Source: Molanna angustata (Eukaryota; Arthropoda; Insecta; Trichoptera; Molannidae). Taken from it: a DNA stretch of 64,000 nt. The notes below the pieces were generated by a model. That model was not told the DNA's origin and made no database searches. It worked only from the letters and a program-made list of their open reading frames with translations. Of the stretch, positions 29,560 to 39,958 are shown piece after piece. The position numbers and the translations under genes were made by a program. The DNA lies in contig OY754972.1 of the NCBI GenBank assembly GCA_963576475.1, positions 33,518,556 through 33,582,555 on the forward strand. Direction: 5' to 3'. The number at the start of each line of letters is the position of its first letter. The stretch's first letter is position 1.

Positions 29560-29860
29560 TCGGCGATACCCACCACTTTAATATGCATAAATAATACAGA
29601 ATTATTATAGCGCCGTTTAATGATTCAGAATCATTCCAAAGGCGCTGATATTTCGGTGCTATACGAAACAAAGCTGCTTTCAGTCTTTTGGAGAATGTGC
29701 TCTTTCTTTGATAACTGCGACCATCTGCATGCAATCAATTACACATTATATATCATAATACGCCTTGTTGGCATTATTCAACTCCTTTAGGGAGTCGTTC
29801 CTCTATGATCTAGGTAGCATGTTTTGAGTTCAGACGAATGAGATGCAAAACATTTAGTCT
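29560..29860 (-). pseudogene. CR1/L2-like LINE 3' end, inverted relative of 25.4 kb
   Basis: On the minus strand: GACTCCCTAAAGGAGTTGAA, GCCAACAAGGCGTATTATGA, then a reading KRLKAALFRIA, and the 3' UTR GCGCCTTTGGAATGATT and ACGGCGCTATAAT. The same order is found at 25,390-25,625. The coding part is broken, with an internal replacement near 29,740. Confidence 0.55.
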
Positions 29861-30449
29861 CTTTCCTTCTCTTTCCTTCTCATTGATGTTGTCATATCTG
29901 ACATATATCTTTCTTTGTTTAATATATGGATTGAAATCTAACGGTTATATTAACTTGTAAGAAATATATATTTTTTATAATTATTCAAATAATACAGATT
30001 AATGTATTATAAGAAATATACTAACCGATTATATGTTACTCCGTCACGTTTGTCAACCTTTCCTGACATTTTTTTACATCTATATACTGTAAAAACAGGC
30101 ATTTTTAATGGCATTTTTAAACGAAGTTCTCAGACGTTGCTCAAACCACAGATTATATGTGGCTCAAACCAAGTCTTAAAAAACAAGTAATCGACTGGGG
30201 AGCAATCCAAGCACAGGAGAACAATGAGCTCCAATTTGTAGGGGACAAAAATTAGTAGACGGTTCGTACTCTAGTATTATAACTCAAGGTACTTATTCAG
30301 TGATATGTAATGGTTAAATATGCAATAGAATTACAAAATCTGCACACTAAAACATGAGTCCTAACCAAAACATGTGTTCTAGCGAATATTTAATATTTAT
30401 CGTTGACGAACCTTTGTACGCGTCGCTTCTCACTTATTTGTAATTGAAA
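29861..30449. other. AT-rich non-coding region upstream of the THAP relic
   Basis: No gene seen. Contains CTTTCCTTCTCTTTCCTTCT near 29,862. Confidence 0.35.
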
Positions 30450-30975
30450 ATGACATTCTGTGTAGTAAAAGGTTGCCGTAATAGGTCTAATATTGTGAAG
30501 AAAGACGATGGAGATACTTTTCATAAGTAAATACAAAAATATAATCGAAATTTATTAACTATAGATATAAAAAAACCTTAGATATTTTAAATTTTTATAT
30601 ATTTATTCGGAGAATGACCGTTGGACTTCTGCAAGACAAATTTGTTATGAAAAACGTGTACACTATTAAAAAAGGTCATTTCATTTCTTAGATGTACATA
30701 AAGATTTCTTGTTTGGTTATTTCTTGTGAATGTGTCAAAATTGTTTGCTGGTATGAAAGATGCACGATACTCGACAAAACTGGCATTTTAGGGCTTTCAC
30801 AAATTTTATTTTCAAATTATTTTTATTTCAATCAGGTTTACAAATGCAATACGAAGGAGAGAAAAGTAGTAGATTACATTTTTAAGAAGAAATCGTTGTG
30901 ATCAATATTGGTGTCCATCAAAATATTCACGTATTTGTTCAAAGCACTTTCAAAATGAAATTTTTATTGACAAAC
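30450..30975 (+). pseudogene. THAP-domain gene relic, two exons
   Basis: Exon 1 starts ATG at 30,450 (MTFCVVKGCRNRSNIV, then GDTFH) and ends at a GTAAAT donor near 30,529. After an acceptor TTTCAATCAG at about 30,834, exon 2 reads FTNAIRRREK, two consecutive TAG codons where the conserved tryptophan belongs, then ITFLRRNRCDQYWCPSKYSR, then ICSKHF. C-x2-4-C ... C-x2-H plus the W-x-PS and SKHF blocks define a THAP domain. A second weak THAP-like piece (NDRWTSARQICYEKR) lies in the intron near 30,615-30,660, suggesting layered copies. It is dead in its present form. Downstream is a SINE-like tail. Confidence 0.7.
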
Positions 30976-31014
30976 ATTTTTTTTAACATCTCAATAGAGA
31001 CGAAGTTGGGATAT

Positions 31015-31146
31015 TGTAGAAGAACCAGGAACTCGAGGCACCTACATGGCTTACGACCTGTCATCGGCTGGTTTACGACTTATATGACGTAAACACTAAT
31101 ACCTTGAATAGGTAAACTGCTTGATGGTACGTATGTATGTATGTAT
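31015..31146 (+). repeat. SINE-like tail, another copy
   Basis: Ends AACTGCTTGATGGTACGTAT followed by GTATGTATG. The body (TACGACCTGTCATCGGCTGG) differs from the other copies, so only the tail is shared. Confidence 0.5.
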
Positions 31147-31785
31147 GACGATTAAGTACATATCAAACTACCTATAAAGGGTCCCCGTATTTAGATATTA
31201 TGTATTCTTTCATACAAATTGTATTTTATTTTATTTTATTTTGGGAAACAAAACAGCTGTTACATGTTTTACATTAATAAAAAAATAACAATCAGGAAAG
31301 TAAGCCAATTACATTGTTCCACAGATTAATATACATATTAAAGACAATTCAGTACAAAGTCAAAGACAAAAGTGTGGTGTAAGTGTATGAAGCAATATCG
31401 TCACTAAATTCAACTTTTTACAAACATTGTTAAGAAAAGTTTGAGATATTTACTACAATGGGCATATTTTTTACAGTAAATTGAATTCTTTAGTTTACGC
31501 ATTTTGGCATTTTTCGATACTTAAAAAAATGGAAATCGAGGCAGTTAAAAGTCATACCAATATTTTGTTTCTTAATAAAAACAGATTGAGAAACCCTGGA
31601 ATTATTTTTAAAAAACTTTTACGAGATATTGTATTTGTCTATATTTACGCAAAATTTCAGCTTTGTAGATTGTATAGTTTTTGAGATATGTGGAAAAATA
31701 CAATCAAAATTAAAATGTTGATAACCCCTGACTGGAGCGAAAATTCGAAATTCTGAATATAAAAGTATTGTGTACCTAAAATTTA
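31147..31785. other. AT-rich non-coding region
   Basis: Contains TTTTATTTTATTTTATTTTG at about 31,226. No gene was recognised. Confidence 0.35.
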
Positions 31786-31789
31786 GTAT

Positions 31790-31950
31790 ATATTCTGAAA
31801 TTTTAGAATCTGAGCATCCAGCGTATCAAAAGATATAAGGGACACACACATACAAAACTCACATAACATGTTCTACTCCAAATTCTGAGTAAATCCATGT
31901 ATAAAACATAATATGCTGCGAAGCCTCCGAGTTGGTGTTTTTTTGCATAC
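31790..31950 (-). repeat. Inverted partner of the 27.87-kb repeat
   Basis: Read on the minus strand: CTCGGAGGCTTCGCAGCATA, ATGGATTTACTCAGAATTTG, ATGTGAGTTTTGTATGTGTG and then ATATCTTTTGATACGCTGG. It follows the same order as 27,866-28,040 but has a much shorter GT run. Confidence 0.65.
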
Positions 31951-33367
31951 AAAAAATACCAACACTACGCCATACAAAATGTTCCTAATATTCCCAATAC
32001 GCGTGTTGGGTTTATACTGCCGATTCAATAAAATAAATAAATTCTCTTGAACGAATCTACAGTTGGATTACTACATACATACAAATCATCACGTCATGTT
32101 CCCTTCATTATTTCGCCATTATATGTTATTTTTCAGTGTTTAGTTATAAAGGATTTTTTGTTTTTAATAAAATGTACAATATACATTCATAAAGTTCATG
32201 TAAAATACTGTATTTTGTATCGCTTTCTATTTTTATACGTAAATAAACTATGTAGGTATACTTTTTACGCAGTAAGCATCTATTTAATTATTGTAATATT
32301 TTATTTTTTATGTATTTCGTAACGTTAATTTAATGTAAATTAAAAAGAAATACAAAAATGAAATACCTGACAACCCTGTCTCATCTAATGCATAAATAGG
32401 AGAGAGATATTGTATCAGGCGTATGCAAACAAAAGGGACGGAGAGATTGACTGTTATTAGATATAAATCTAACCATATCACTGTACTTATTATTATTTTT
32501 TGTACATGTGAGGAGAGAGAGAGAGAGTGTGTGTGTAAAAGGAAGATAGAGTTCTCGGTCAAATGATGTCAACATTGTCAAGTAAGCTATTGTATGGGAC
32601 AAATAGTACACACCGCTTTACGATAGATGGCATAACAAAAAATGCTGGTTCGAATCTAATATTTTTTTAGTATCCGAATGAACCACCAATATGGCGCTGA
32701 AATAAGTGCATAAATGATTAATTTTTATAAAAAATGCAATAAATCGATCAAATATATTTTTGCAATAAAAATATTTTTAAATATTTTTGTTTGTATATCT
32801 CAATGATCTGTCGTTGTTAGTTTTATTTTTTTTTAAATAAAATTCTAATATGTCAGTGTTGTATATTTCCTCCATGTTTAATGCTATATTTTATCAAATT
32901 ATGATTACATAGCATTATTTTTTAGACTACATTTTAAGGATATTGTTCTTCTCCACATATATAATCAGACGAATTATTTTTTTTAATTTGTGAAAAAAGC
33001 ATGGTCAAACCAAATGCCTGCCACAACGTTTATTTTGTTATTGTAATATCAGTTTGTAAATTGATTTTAAATATTTAATAATATTTTAAAAATAATTAAA
33101 AATACATAATTTTTATGAATCTAAAGTTTCATTAAGATCGAAAAATGTATAAATCCTTGATCTACGCCCTTAAAGCTAACAATTCTTTTTTTTAGTTCCC
33201 AGAAACTAGGACTTGAATGCACAGTCCTAGATACCTAAATACTAACTCCTAGCCTCAATGGAGTATTTAGTATTCTTAAGTTAGCAAGCAATTGCGTTGC
33301 AGAGACATCACTAACTAAATACTATGCCAAACTTAACTCTCTGTCATATAGCGAGAGAGGTGCTAGA
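31951..33367. other. AT-rich non-coding region
   Basis: No gene. A GA/GT microsatellite lies at 32,512-32,536. Short inverted words around AAATACT / AGTATTT sit near 33,236-33,275, close to the R2 relic edge. Confidence 0.35.
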
Positions 33368-33397
33368 AGGTGAGATAGACGGCTGTCTATCTCACCT
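33368..33397. repeat. Perfect 13-bp palindrome at the R2 relic edge
   Basis: AGGTGAGATAGAC at 33,368-33,380, loop GGCT, then its exact complement GTCTATCTCACCT at 33,385-33,397. It lies directly before the recognisable R2 RT segment, so it may mark a breakpoint with an inverted duplication. Confidence 0.8.
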
Positions 33398-33828
33398 AAT
33401 AAGATCCTGGCACGAAGACTGGAACGACTGAGACTCGTTGATGAGAGGCAGAGAGGGTTCATAAAAGCGGATGGCGTTGCCCAGAACGTGTCGTTCTTGA
33501 CTCAATTCTGGCGACTGCGCTATCCAAGCTATGGGAAATCCATGCCTTAACGCTTGATGTAGCCAAAGCATTTGATACGGTCTCGCACGGGGCAATTAAT
33601 GAAATTCTAAAGAGCTGGAATTTGCCCCTACCGTTCAGACAGTACTTGTCTTTCTCTTACCAGAATGCAAAAACTTGCTTGGAGATTGGGAAAGAAAAGT
33701 CCCGAATGATAAGTTGTAAGAGAGGGGTCCGACAAGGTGACCCGCTCTCATCTATTATTTTCAACTTAATCATGAATCATGTGCTGCAAAAGATAACTCC
33801 TAATGTGGGCTTCCTCCTTGAGGGGGAG
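33397..33828 (+). pseudogene. R2 retrotransposon RT fragment
   Basis: Translations read ILARRLERLRLVDERQRGFI, then KADGVAQNVSFL, and after a frameshift near 33,499 ALTLDVAKAFDTVSHGAINE and GVRQGDPLSSIIFNLIM. The blocks RQRGFI-ADGVAQN, DVAKAFDTVSH and GVRQGDPLS are signatures of R2-clade reverse transcriptase (R2 inserts into 28S rDNA). It breaks off after VGFLLEG, before the FADD block, and the next sequence is the 5' part of another R2 copy. Confidence 0.85.
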
Positions 33829-33945
33829 GGGGTTTTAGGGTGTGTTGGGTTGCCAGCCCAACACACTTTGAACACAATAGGCTCTAAAAGAAACTCAAAA
33901 ATAAACTTGTAGAATCCTCCGGGTCCGCTGGCCGGGGGACCTGTT
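33829..33945 (+). promoter_or_regulatory. R2 5' UTR remnant with strong hairpin
   Basis: GTGTGTTGGG (33,840-33,849) pairs perfectly with CCCAACACAC (33,857-33,866), and TTTTAG / CTAAAA pair outside it. CTCCGGGT / ACCCGGAG form another long-range pair at about 33,917 and 33,952. R2 5' ends are known to fold into HDV-like self-cleaving ribozymes in other insects; I cannot confirm that fold here. Confidence 0.45.
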
Positions 33946-34745
33946 GTGACAACCCGGAGTGACCTGGGCCCATCAGCTTCAACATCGACCCTAGCAATGT
34001 CCACGGAACAATTGAGATTCTCGTGTCCAGTATGTAACAGGACCTTTAATAACGCAATTGGCCTCGGCCAACACAAGAGGAACGCCCACCCACTTGAGGC
34101 AAACGCAGTCATTGAACTGCCCGATAAGGAAGTGAGGTGGAGAGAAGAGAAGAGGCTCCTCTTGGCCGAAAAGAAGGCGAACGGTATTACCCAGGGTGTC
34201 AGATTCATCAACCAACCCCTAATGAAATATTTCACCCGCAGCGTCGATGCAATCAAAGGCATCCGCAAGACCTGGGTACAAAGAAATGGTCCAACAGGCT
34301 CTTAATGTGCTAGTTTCTAGAGATGCGAGGAGTACTGACTCTGATAATGCCGATCCCCAGGAAGATGAGATTTTAGCCCCAATAAGGGAGGCAATAGAGA
34401 CCATCCTGGAGGATCCTGCTCTGCCAAGAGACACATTCCACCTTGACACTCTCAGTGATATAGCGAGGGAGGTGTTGAGGGGTGAGACGAGCGATTTTGG
34501 TACCAAAATCCAGAGTTGGCTCGCTCTCACCTTTCCAAAGGCTGATAAGCCAAACCCAGATGCCGCTAAGAGTAGAAAAGAGAGTAGGGCATTAAGGCCA
34601 AGAAAAAGGGAACGCAGAGCAGAATGTGCACGTGCTCTGGAGGAGGAATAGGACAAGAACAGCGACGGAAGTTTTAGATGGCAAGAGGCCACAAATGGCG
34701 CATTCAATGCGTGAGCTGGAGCCATTCATACATGGTATGATACTG
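33946..34745 (+). pseudogene. R2 ORF N-terminal part (zinc finger and linker)
   Basis: FSCPVCNRTFNNAIGLGQHK, then RNAHP, is the C2H2 finger near the N-terminus of R2 proteins (C-x2-C-x12-H-x4-H). The frame then shifts near 34,270 and again near 34,648. It continues as DTLSDIAREVL, an Arg-rich stretch, and EVLDGKRPQMAHSMRELEPF, which resembles the segment before the R2 RT. The first ATG is near 33,997; upstream the frame is open with GTG. The RT itself is deleted after about 34,745. Confidence 0.8.
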
Positions 34746-35055
34746 GGGAACGCGACGGCTGGAACAGTTAGATCTCCAGATTAGACGCCATATAAGACAG
34801 TGGTTAAGACTACCATACGATGTACCGAACGCCTATCTACACGCCCCTGTCAAATTGGGAGGCCTAGGGAAACCATCTTTTTCCTATCAGAAATCAGTGT
34901 TAACGAAGGTACGGCTCGAAAAACTGGAAAACCCTTCATATCTCCCAGCGAGAGCAGCATTCGCAACACTTCATTCAGCGAAAACTATCCTGGGCTCGCA
35001 TATGTTGCGTGATGAACAGAGTGCCCGAAGCGTTGAGCGGTCAAGTGGACCATGA
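34746..35055 (+). pseudogene. R2 ORF post-RT fragment
   Basis: RRLEQLDLQIRRHIRQWLRL, then PYDVPNAYLHAPVKLGGLG, is the R2 segment downstream of the RT thumb (WLxLPxDxPxAYxHAxVxxGGLG). The frame stops at TGA 35,053-35,055. The C-terminal CCHC and the restriction-like endonuclease of R2 are not present. An internal deletion of about 2 kb relative to a full R2 joins it directly to the N-terminal part. Confidence 0.8.
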
Positions 35056-35831
35056 GAAATGACAAGCCATGTAAAAGGAACAGCTTACAAAATCATACAA
35101 ATAACCATTCCAATGAGGGGTGACCTCATTGAGACATTTAATGTGTTGAACAATCATTATGACTGTCATGACTGAAATGCCCCATATATACACTCACAAT
35201 CAAAATGAGCACTTGCGTGGCCACAGCCTAAAGTTGAATATAAGTGTGTTTGTTCAGAATCCACATAAACACTTCCTGAGTAATAAACGAACCACCTTCA
35301 CAAAATACACATAAGGGATAGTTCTTTGTGTGATTGTGGAGAGGTGGAAACTTAAGATCAAGTTTTTATGGAGTATCCAATATACAACAAATCTGACTTA
35401 TTCCAAGCTGTGTCCCTCTGCCTGTTAATATATCACATCATCTCTCCCTAAATTTGACTTATTCCAAATTATAATTGAAGAACAAAGATACATAAAATGT
35501 TAAATGATCTAAACCTATTGTCTGTCAAACAAAAAATACACTTTCATGTTATGATATTTATACATAAAATACTTGATGGCATGATACAAAATTACACAAA
35601 ATAATATGACACAAGATGCAGAGAAGATATTAGATTAGACTAATGAAATAAAGTCTCAACGCAGAATTCTCTAATGTATAGGTAATGAACTTAAATTATA
35701 ATATGAAAGTGTGTTAAGTGACACAAACTGGACCATCAGGTGACCATCTCCCACCACCACCTGGACCAGGACGTCACAATTGATGGACCCAGACCACAGC
35801 CTCCCAAAATAACTGTTTCAGACATGGCTGA
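35056..35831 (+). other. R2 3' region with pieces of other LINEs
   Basis: 35,310-35,420 reads RDSSLCDCGEVET and VFMEYPIYNKSDLF, a Cys/His-type end of another LINE ORF2. 35,490-35,600 reads LNDLNLLSVKQKIHFHVMIF, a CR1/Jockey-like C-terminal piece. The last bases (TTTCAGACATGGCTGA) should be the R2 3' UTR, because they continue after the BEL/Pao element into the 28S fragment. Confidence 0.5.
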
Positions 35832-36038
35832 TGTTTGATTTTCAATAATGGCAACATTATTTTCCTGTCAGATCATTATTTTTGTTGTATGTTTTTGTTT
35901 CAGTCAAGTTTTGTTGTATATTTTGTCATTTTGTGCATGTAACTTTCTTTTTGTGAAAATATATTCAGATACTACAAAAACCTCACTGCGTAAACATTCA
36001 TCACCAGCTTTTGGTCCCATTCCCGGGAAATCCTAACA
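35832..36038 (+). repeat. 5' LTR of the BEL/Pao element
   Basis: Starts TGTTTGATTTTCAATAATGG and ends CCGGGAAATCCTAACA. It differs from the 3' LTR only by T against A in AGTTTTGTTG / AGTTTAGTTG. It would carry promoter and poly(A) signals; no specific TATA was identified. A candidate primer-binding site TGGACCTTCGTAGCC begins a few bases downstream at 36,043. Confidence 0.93.
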
Positions 36039-36451
36039 TTTTTGGACCTTCGTAGCCGCATAGCGCCATTTGAGAAGAGAAGAAACGGATATCTTCGATC
36101 ACCATTGCAAACCACATCATCTGGAATCATTGGAATCAGGTCGTATCGCTATCCTTTCAGTTCCTTTTCAATATTTTTTCCATTTTTTTATCATACAAAG
36201 TGAGATTTTGAGCAGAGTATACTCGACTTGCAGAGGCTTTTTGTTCTCTTGTCATTTGGCATTTATTGATTTTCATTTCATTTATTGATTTTTGTTTCAT
36301 AGCATTTATACTGGTGTTTCTTTTCGATTTATAGTGCATATTGTGTGTTTTTTGATAAATTCAGTGTAACAAGTGTAACAATCATATATTTTTTCATTTT
36401 TTTTTATAATACTGGTGTTTTTTTCATTCAATTTTTGCGTAAAATATAACA

Positions 36452-39400
36452 ATGACCGAGAAAATGATTAAATCGCTCGTTTCCAAGCGATCAAATTTAA
36501 AGAGTCAATTATCAAGGTTTCTTGAGTTTGTTAAAAGTGAAAAATCTAGTATTGTTGAAATACAAATTAGGTACAAAAGGTGTGAAGACATTATTGATAA
36601 ATTTGAAAGCATTCAGAACGAAATTGAATCATTAACAGACGATGATGATCATTTGCAACAGCGCGAAAATTTCGAAAATATGTACTTTTCAACTATGGCA
36701 TTAGCAAAAAGTATTTTAAACAAGCAACCTAACATTGTTGCCGATATAAAATTACCTACATTGCAAATACCGGAATTTTCTGGTGATTATGAGGGCTGGT
36801 CTAGTTTTCGTGATTCTTTCAATTCATTGGTAGATAGTAATACATCTTTGGAAAAGCTGAAAAAATTTCATTATTTAAAGAGCAGTTTAAAAGGTGACGC
36901 AGCAAAACTCATAAGTTCACTTCAGATATCGGAAGCAAACTATGAAATAGCGTGGGGAATTTTAAAAGATAGGTATCAAAATTGCAGATTAATCGTGAAT
37001 AAGCATATAAATTCATTGTTTGATATGCCCAGCATGAAGGGTGAAAATCATCAGCAACTGAGACATTTAATTGATGAAACCCAATTGCATTTAAGAGCAT
37101 TAAAAAATTTAAACTTACCTACCGATCAATGGGACATTATTATTATTCATCTCATTTCGAAAAAATTGGATAATTCAACTAAATTTCATTGGGAATCGTG
37201 TCCAATTTCAGGAGATATTCCTACTTTAGAGGAATTCATTAAGTGTTTATCAAGTCGCGCGCAAGTTATAGAAACGACACAAACCCCAAAATGTTTCAAA
37301 TTAAACAGCAAAGAAAAACCATTTACATTTCATGCAATACAGGCACCCATGGTCAAATGCGTTTTGTGTAAATTGGGTGATCATAAGTTGTTTTCATGTG
37401 AACGTTTTTTGAAATTGAGTGTTGAAGCACGTTTAGAAAAAGTTAAATCATTAAAATTGTGTTTAAATTGTTTGAATAAAGGACATTTCATTGAGGGTTG
37501 TAAATCTAAGCGAAATTGTAAGCATTGTAACAAACGTCATAATACTTTACTTCATTTAGTGAAGTCAAATATCAATACAGAACCTTCAACCAGTGTTTCA
37601 AAACCATCTATCGTAACACACGCAGCATCAATGCATAATCAAACCTTATTATCTACAGCAGTTGTGAAAGTTATGAATAGCGATGGAGTTTCATTTAATG
37701 CTCGCGCAATTTTAGATTCAGGCGCTCAGAGCAATTTTATTTCTGAATCGTTATATAAAAAATTAGGATTAAAATCGAAAAGTGTAAATATCCCAGTATC
37801 TGGTATACATAAGCACGTAACAAACATAAAAAATAGTGTTTATGTGGAAATAGCATCAAATTATACATCATATTCAAAGGGTATAAATTGTCTCATATTA
37901 CAGGAAATTACGAGCAAATTACCGCAACATAGCATCAACAGGAATCATATCAGCATTCCATCTGGTTTACAACTCGCTGATCCACAGTTCTACATATCAT
38001 CAACGGTAGACCTACTTCTTGGATCGGAAATATTTTGGGAGGTGATCAACGGTGAACACATTCAACCTGGTCCTTTTGAGCCCCTATTTCATCGAACAGA
38101 ATTCGGATGGATAGCTGCAGGTTCAATTGTCACTCCACACACATCATTTTCATCAAAAAAGCCGGTAACTTGTCATGTATCATTAAATCAAATTAGCAAT
38201 CAATTAGAAAAGTTTTGGAAGGTTGAGGAAATCAACTTACCTAAGCATCATTATCATGAAGAAAAGGCATGTGAGGAGCACTTCGTTTCCACATTCAAGC
38301 GAGACGATGCAGGCCGATACACAGTCAGCCTTCCTTTCAAACATTCTCATTCTCAGTTGGGGGATTCATTAAACATAGCCATAAAAAGACTGTCTCATAT
38401 GGAGAACAAATTTAGAAATGATGAATCTCTAAGAATTCAATATGCTCAATTCATGCAAGAATATTTATCATTGGGACACATGTCAGAGTGTGACCCACCT
38501 AGAGGATTTGAGAAAGTATGTTATTTGCCACATCATGCAGTTTTTAAGGATTCAACTACTACAAAAACGCGTGTTGTGTTTGATGGATCTTGTAAAACCA
38601 GTAGCGGCGTATCGCTAAACGATACATTGATGAAAGGTCCGATCGTACAAAAAGATCTATTCTCACATTTAATTTATTTCAGAAAACACGAGTATGTGAT
38701 GACTGCTGACATAGAAAAAATGTATCGTCAAATCAACATCAGAGAGGAAGATAGAAACTTTCAACGCATCGTTTGGAGAGATCGATCCGACGAAGATTTA
38801 AAGCACTACAATTTGAACACGGTAACATATGGATTGACTCCTTCATCTTTCCTGGCAACTAGATCTTTATATCAGTTAAGTAGAGACAATTATTTTACTT
38901 ATCCTCAAGCTAGCAGCATTATTGAGCAAGACTTCTATGTGGATGACCTATTAACAGGGGGTACCAGCATAGAGGAATGCATAAGTTTAAAAAATCAATT
39001 GATCACAATCATGTCTTCTGCAGGCATGACACTCAGAAAATGGAGATGTAATTTTGAAAATACAGAAAATAATAAAAACATTGAAAATCTTCCATTGGAA
39101 AAGTCATCAGAATCAAAGGTACTTGGTTTGACTTGGAATAATTGTTCTGATGTATTATCATATAATTTCACATCGGATTTCATGGAATGTAAAACCAAAC
39201 GCCAAATATTGTCTTCAATTACAAAATTGTATGATCCATTGGGATTAGTTGGTCCAATAATCATAAAGGCAAAATTAATAATGCAACAATTATGGAAATC
39301 AAAAGTGACATGGGATGAAATTTTACCAATTAACATTGTCAAAGATTGGAGAATTTATGCAAGTCAATTAAAACATATAAATGAATTACAGATATCAAGA

Positions 39401-39958
39401 AAAATTATCTGCAAGGATGCAGAAAGTGTTCAACTGCATGGTTTTTGTGACGCATCCGAAAAAGCCTACGGTTGTTGTGTTTATTTGAAATCTACAAACT
39501 CATTTGGTAAGCATTATTCTCATTTAATTTCTGCCAAATCTAGAGTGGCCCCATTAAAGCAATTATCATTGCCCAAATTGGAACTTAGCAGTGCAGTACT
39601 ATTGGTTAAATTGATTCATCAGATAAAGGTGGATTTACGTTTGCCAGACGTAGAAACAATATTATGGTGCGATTCTACAATTGCACTCACTTGGATTAAT
39701 AATGAACCTGCAAGATGGAATACTTTTGTAGCTAATCGTGTGTCGGAAATACAATCCTATAGTAAAATTAATCAATGGCGACACATTAGTACCGAACATA
39801 ATCCCGCAGATTTAATATCTCGTGGTGTTAATACAAATGAATTAATAAATTTGCACCTGTGGTTCCATGGTCCTAAATGGCTATCACAAGATGAGAGTAA
39901 ATGGTATTATATTCTACATTTTCAAATGATTTTAGCGTACCAGAAGCAAAAAATATAA
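36452..39958 (+). CDS. BEL/Pao gag-protease-RT-RNase H polyprotein, 5' part
   Basis: A 1168-aa product. Order: N-terminal coiled-coil gag; DUF1759-type capsid region (IPEFSGDYEGWSSFRDSF near 105); three Cys/His segments near 303-370 (including CLNCLNKGHFIEGC); DUF1758-type aspartic protease with ILDSGAQSNF near 420; RT beginning RVVFDGSCKT near 708 and catalytic YVDDLL near 828; and RNase H (GFCDASEKAYG near 997; ILWCDSTIALTWI). The natural polyprotein continues into integrase, encoded in another frame at 39,901-41,538, so a single indel lies around 39,900-39,940. The ATG at 36,452 is in a good context (AACAATGACC). Confidence 0.92.
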   Translation: MTEKMIKSLVSKRSNLKSQLSRFLEFVKSEKSSIVEIQIRYKRCEDIIDKFESIQNEIESLTDDDDHLQQRENFENMYFSTMALAKSILNKQPNIVADIKLPTLQIPEFSGDYEGWSSFRDSFNSLVDSNTSLEKLKKFHYLKSSLKGDAAKLISSLQISEANYEIAWGILKDRYQNCRLIVNKHINSLFDMPSMKGENHQQLRHLIDETQLHLRALKNLNLPTDQWDIIIIHLISKKLDNSTKFHWESCPISGDIPTLEEFIKCLSSRAQVIETTQTPKCFKLNSKEKPFTFHAIQAPMVKCVLCKLGDHKLFSCERFLKLSVEARLEKVKSLKLCLNCLNKGHFIEGCKSKRNCKHCNKRHNTLLHLVKSNINTEPSTSVSKPSIVTHAASMHNQTLLSTAVVKVMNSDGVSFNARAILDSGAQSNFISESLYKKLGLKSKSVNIPVSGIHKHVTNIKNSVYVEIASNYTSYSKGINCLILQEITSKLPQHSINRNHISIPSGLQLADPQFYISSTVDLLLGSEIFWEVINGEHIQPGPFEPLFHRTEFGWIAAGSIVTPHTSFSSKKPVTCHVSLNQISNQLEKFWKVEEINLPKHHYHEEKACEEHFVSTFKRDDAGRYTVSLPFKHSHSQLGDSLNIAIKRLSHMENKFRNDESLRIQYAQFMQEYLSLGHMSECDPPRGFEKVCYLPHHAVFKDSTTTKTRVVFDGSCKTSSGVSLNDTLMKGPIVQKDLFSHLIYFRKHEYVMTADIEKMYRQINIREEDRNFQRIVWRDRSDEDLKHYNLNTVTYGLTPSSFLATRSLYQLSRDNYFTYPQASSIIEQDFYVDDLLTGGTSIEECISLKNQLITIMSSAGMTLRKWRCNFENTENNKNIENLPLEKSSESKVLGLTWNNCSDVLSYNFTSDFMECKTKRQILSSITKLYDPLGLVGPIIIKAKLIMQQLWKSKVTWDEILPINIVKDWRIYASQLKHINELQISRKIICKDAESVQLHGFCDASEKAYGCCVYLKSTNSFGKHYSHLISAKSRVAPLKQLSLPKLELSSAVLLVKLIHQIKVDLRLPDVETILWCDSTIALTWINNEPARWNTFVANRVSEIQSYSKINQWRHISTEHNPADLISRGVNTNELINLHLWFHGPKWLSQDESKWYYILHFQMILAYQKQKI

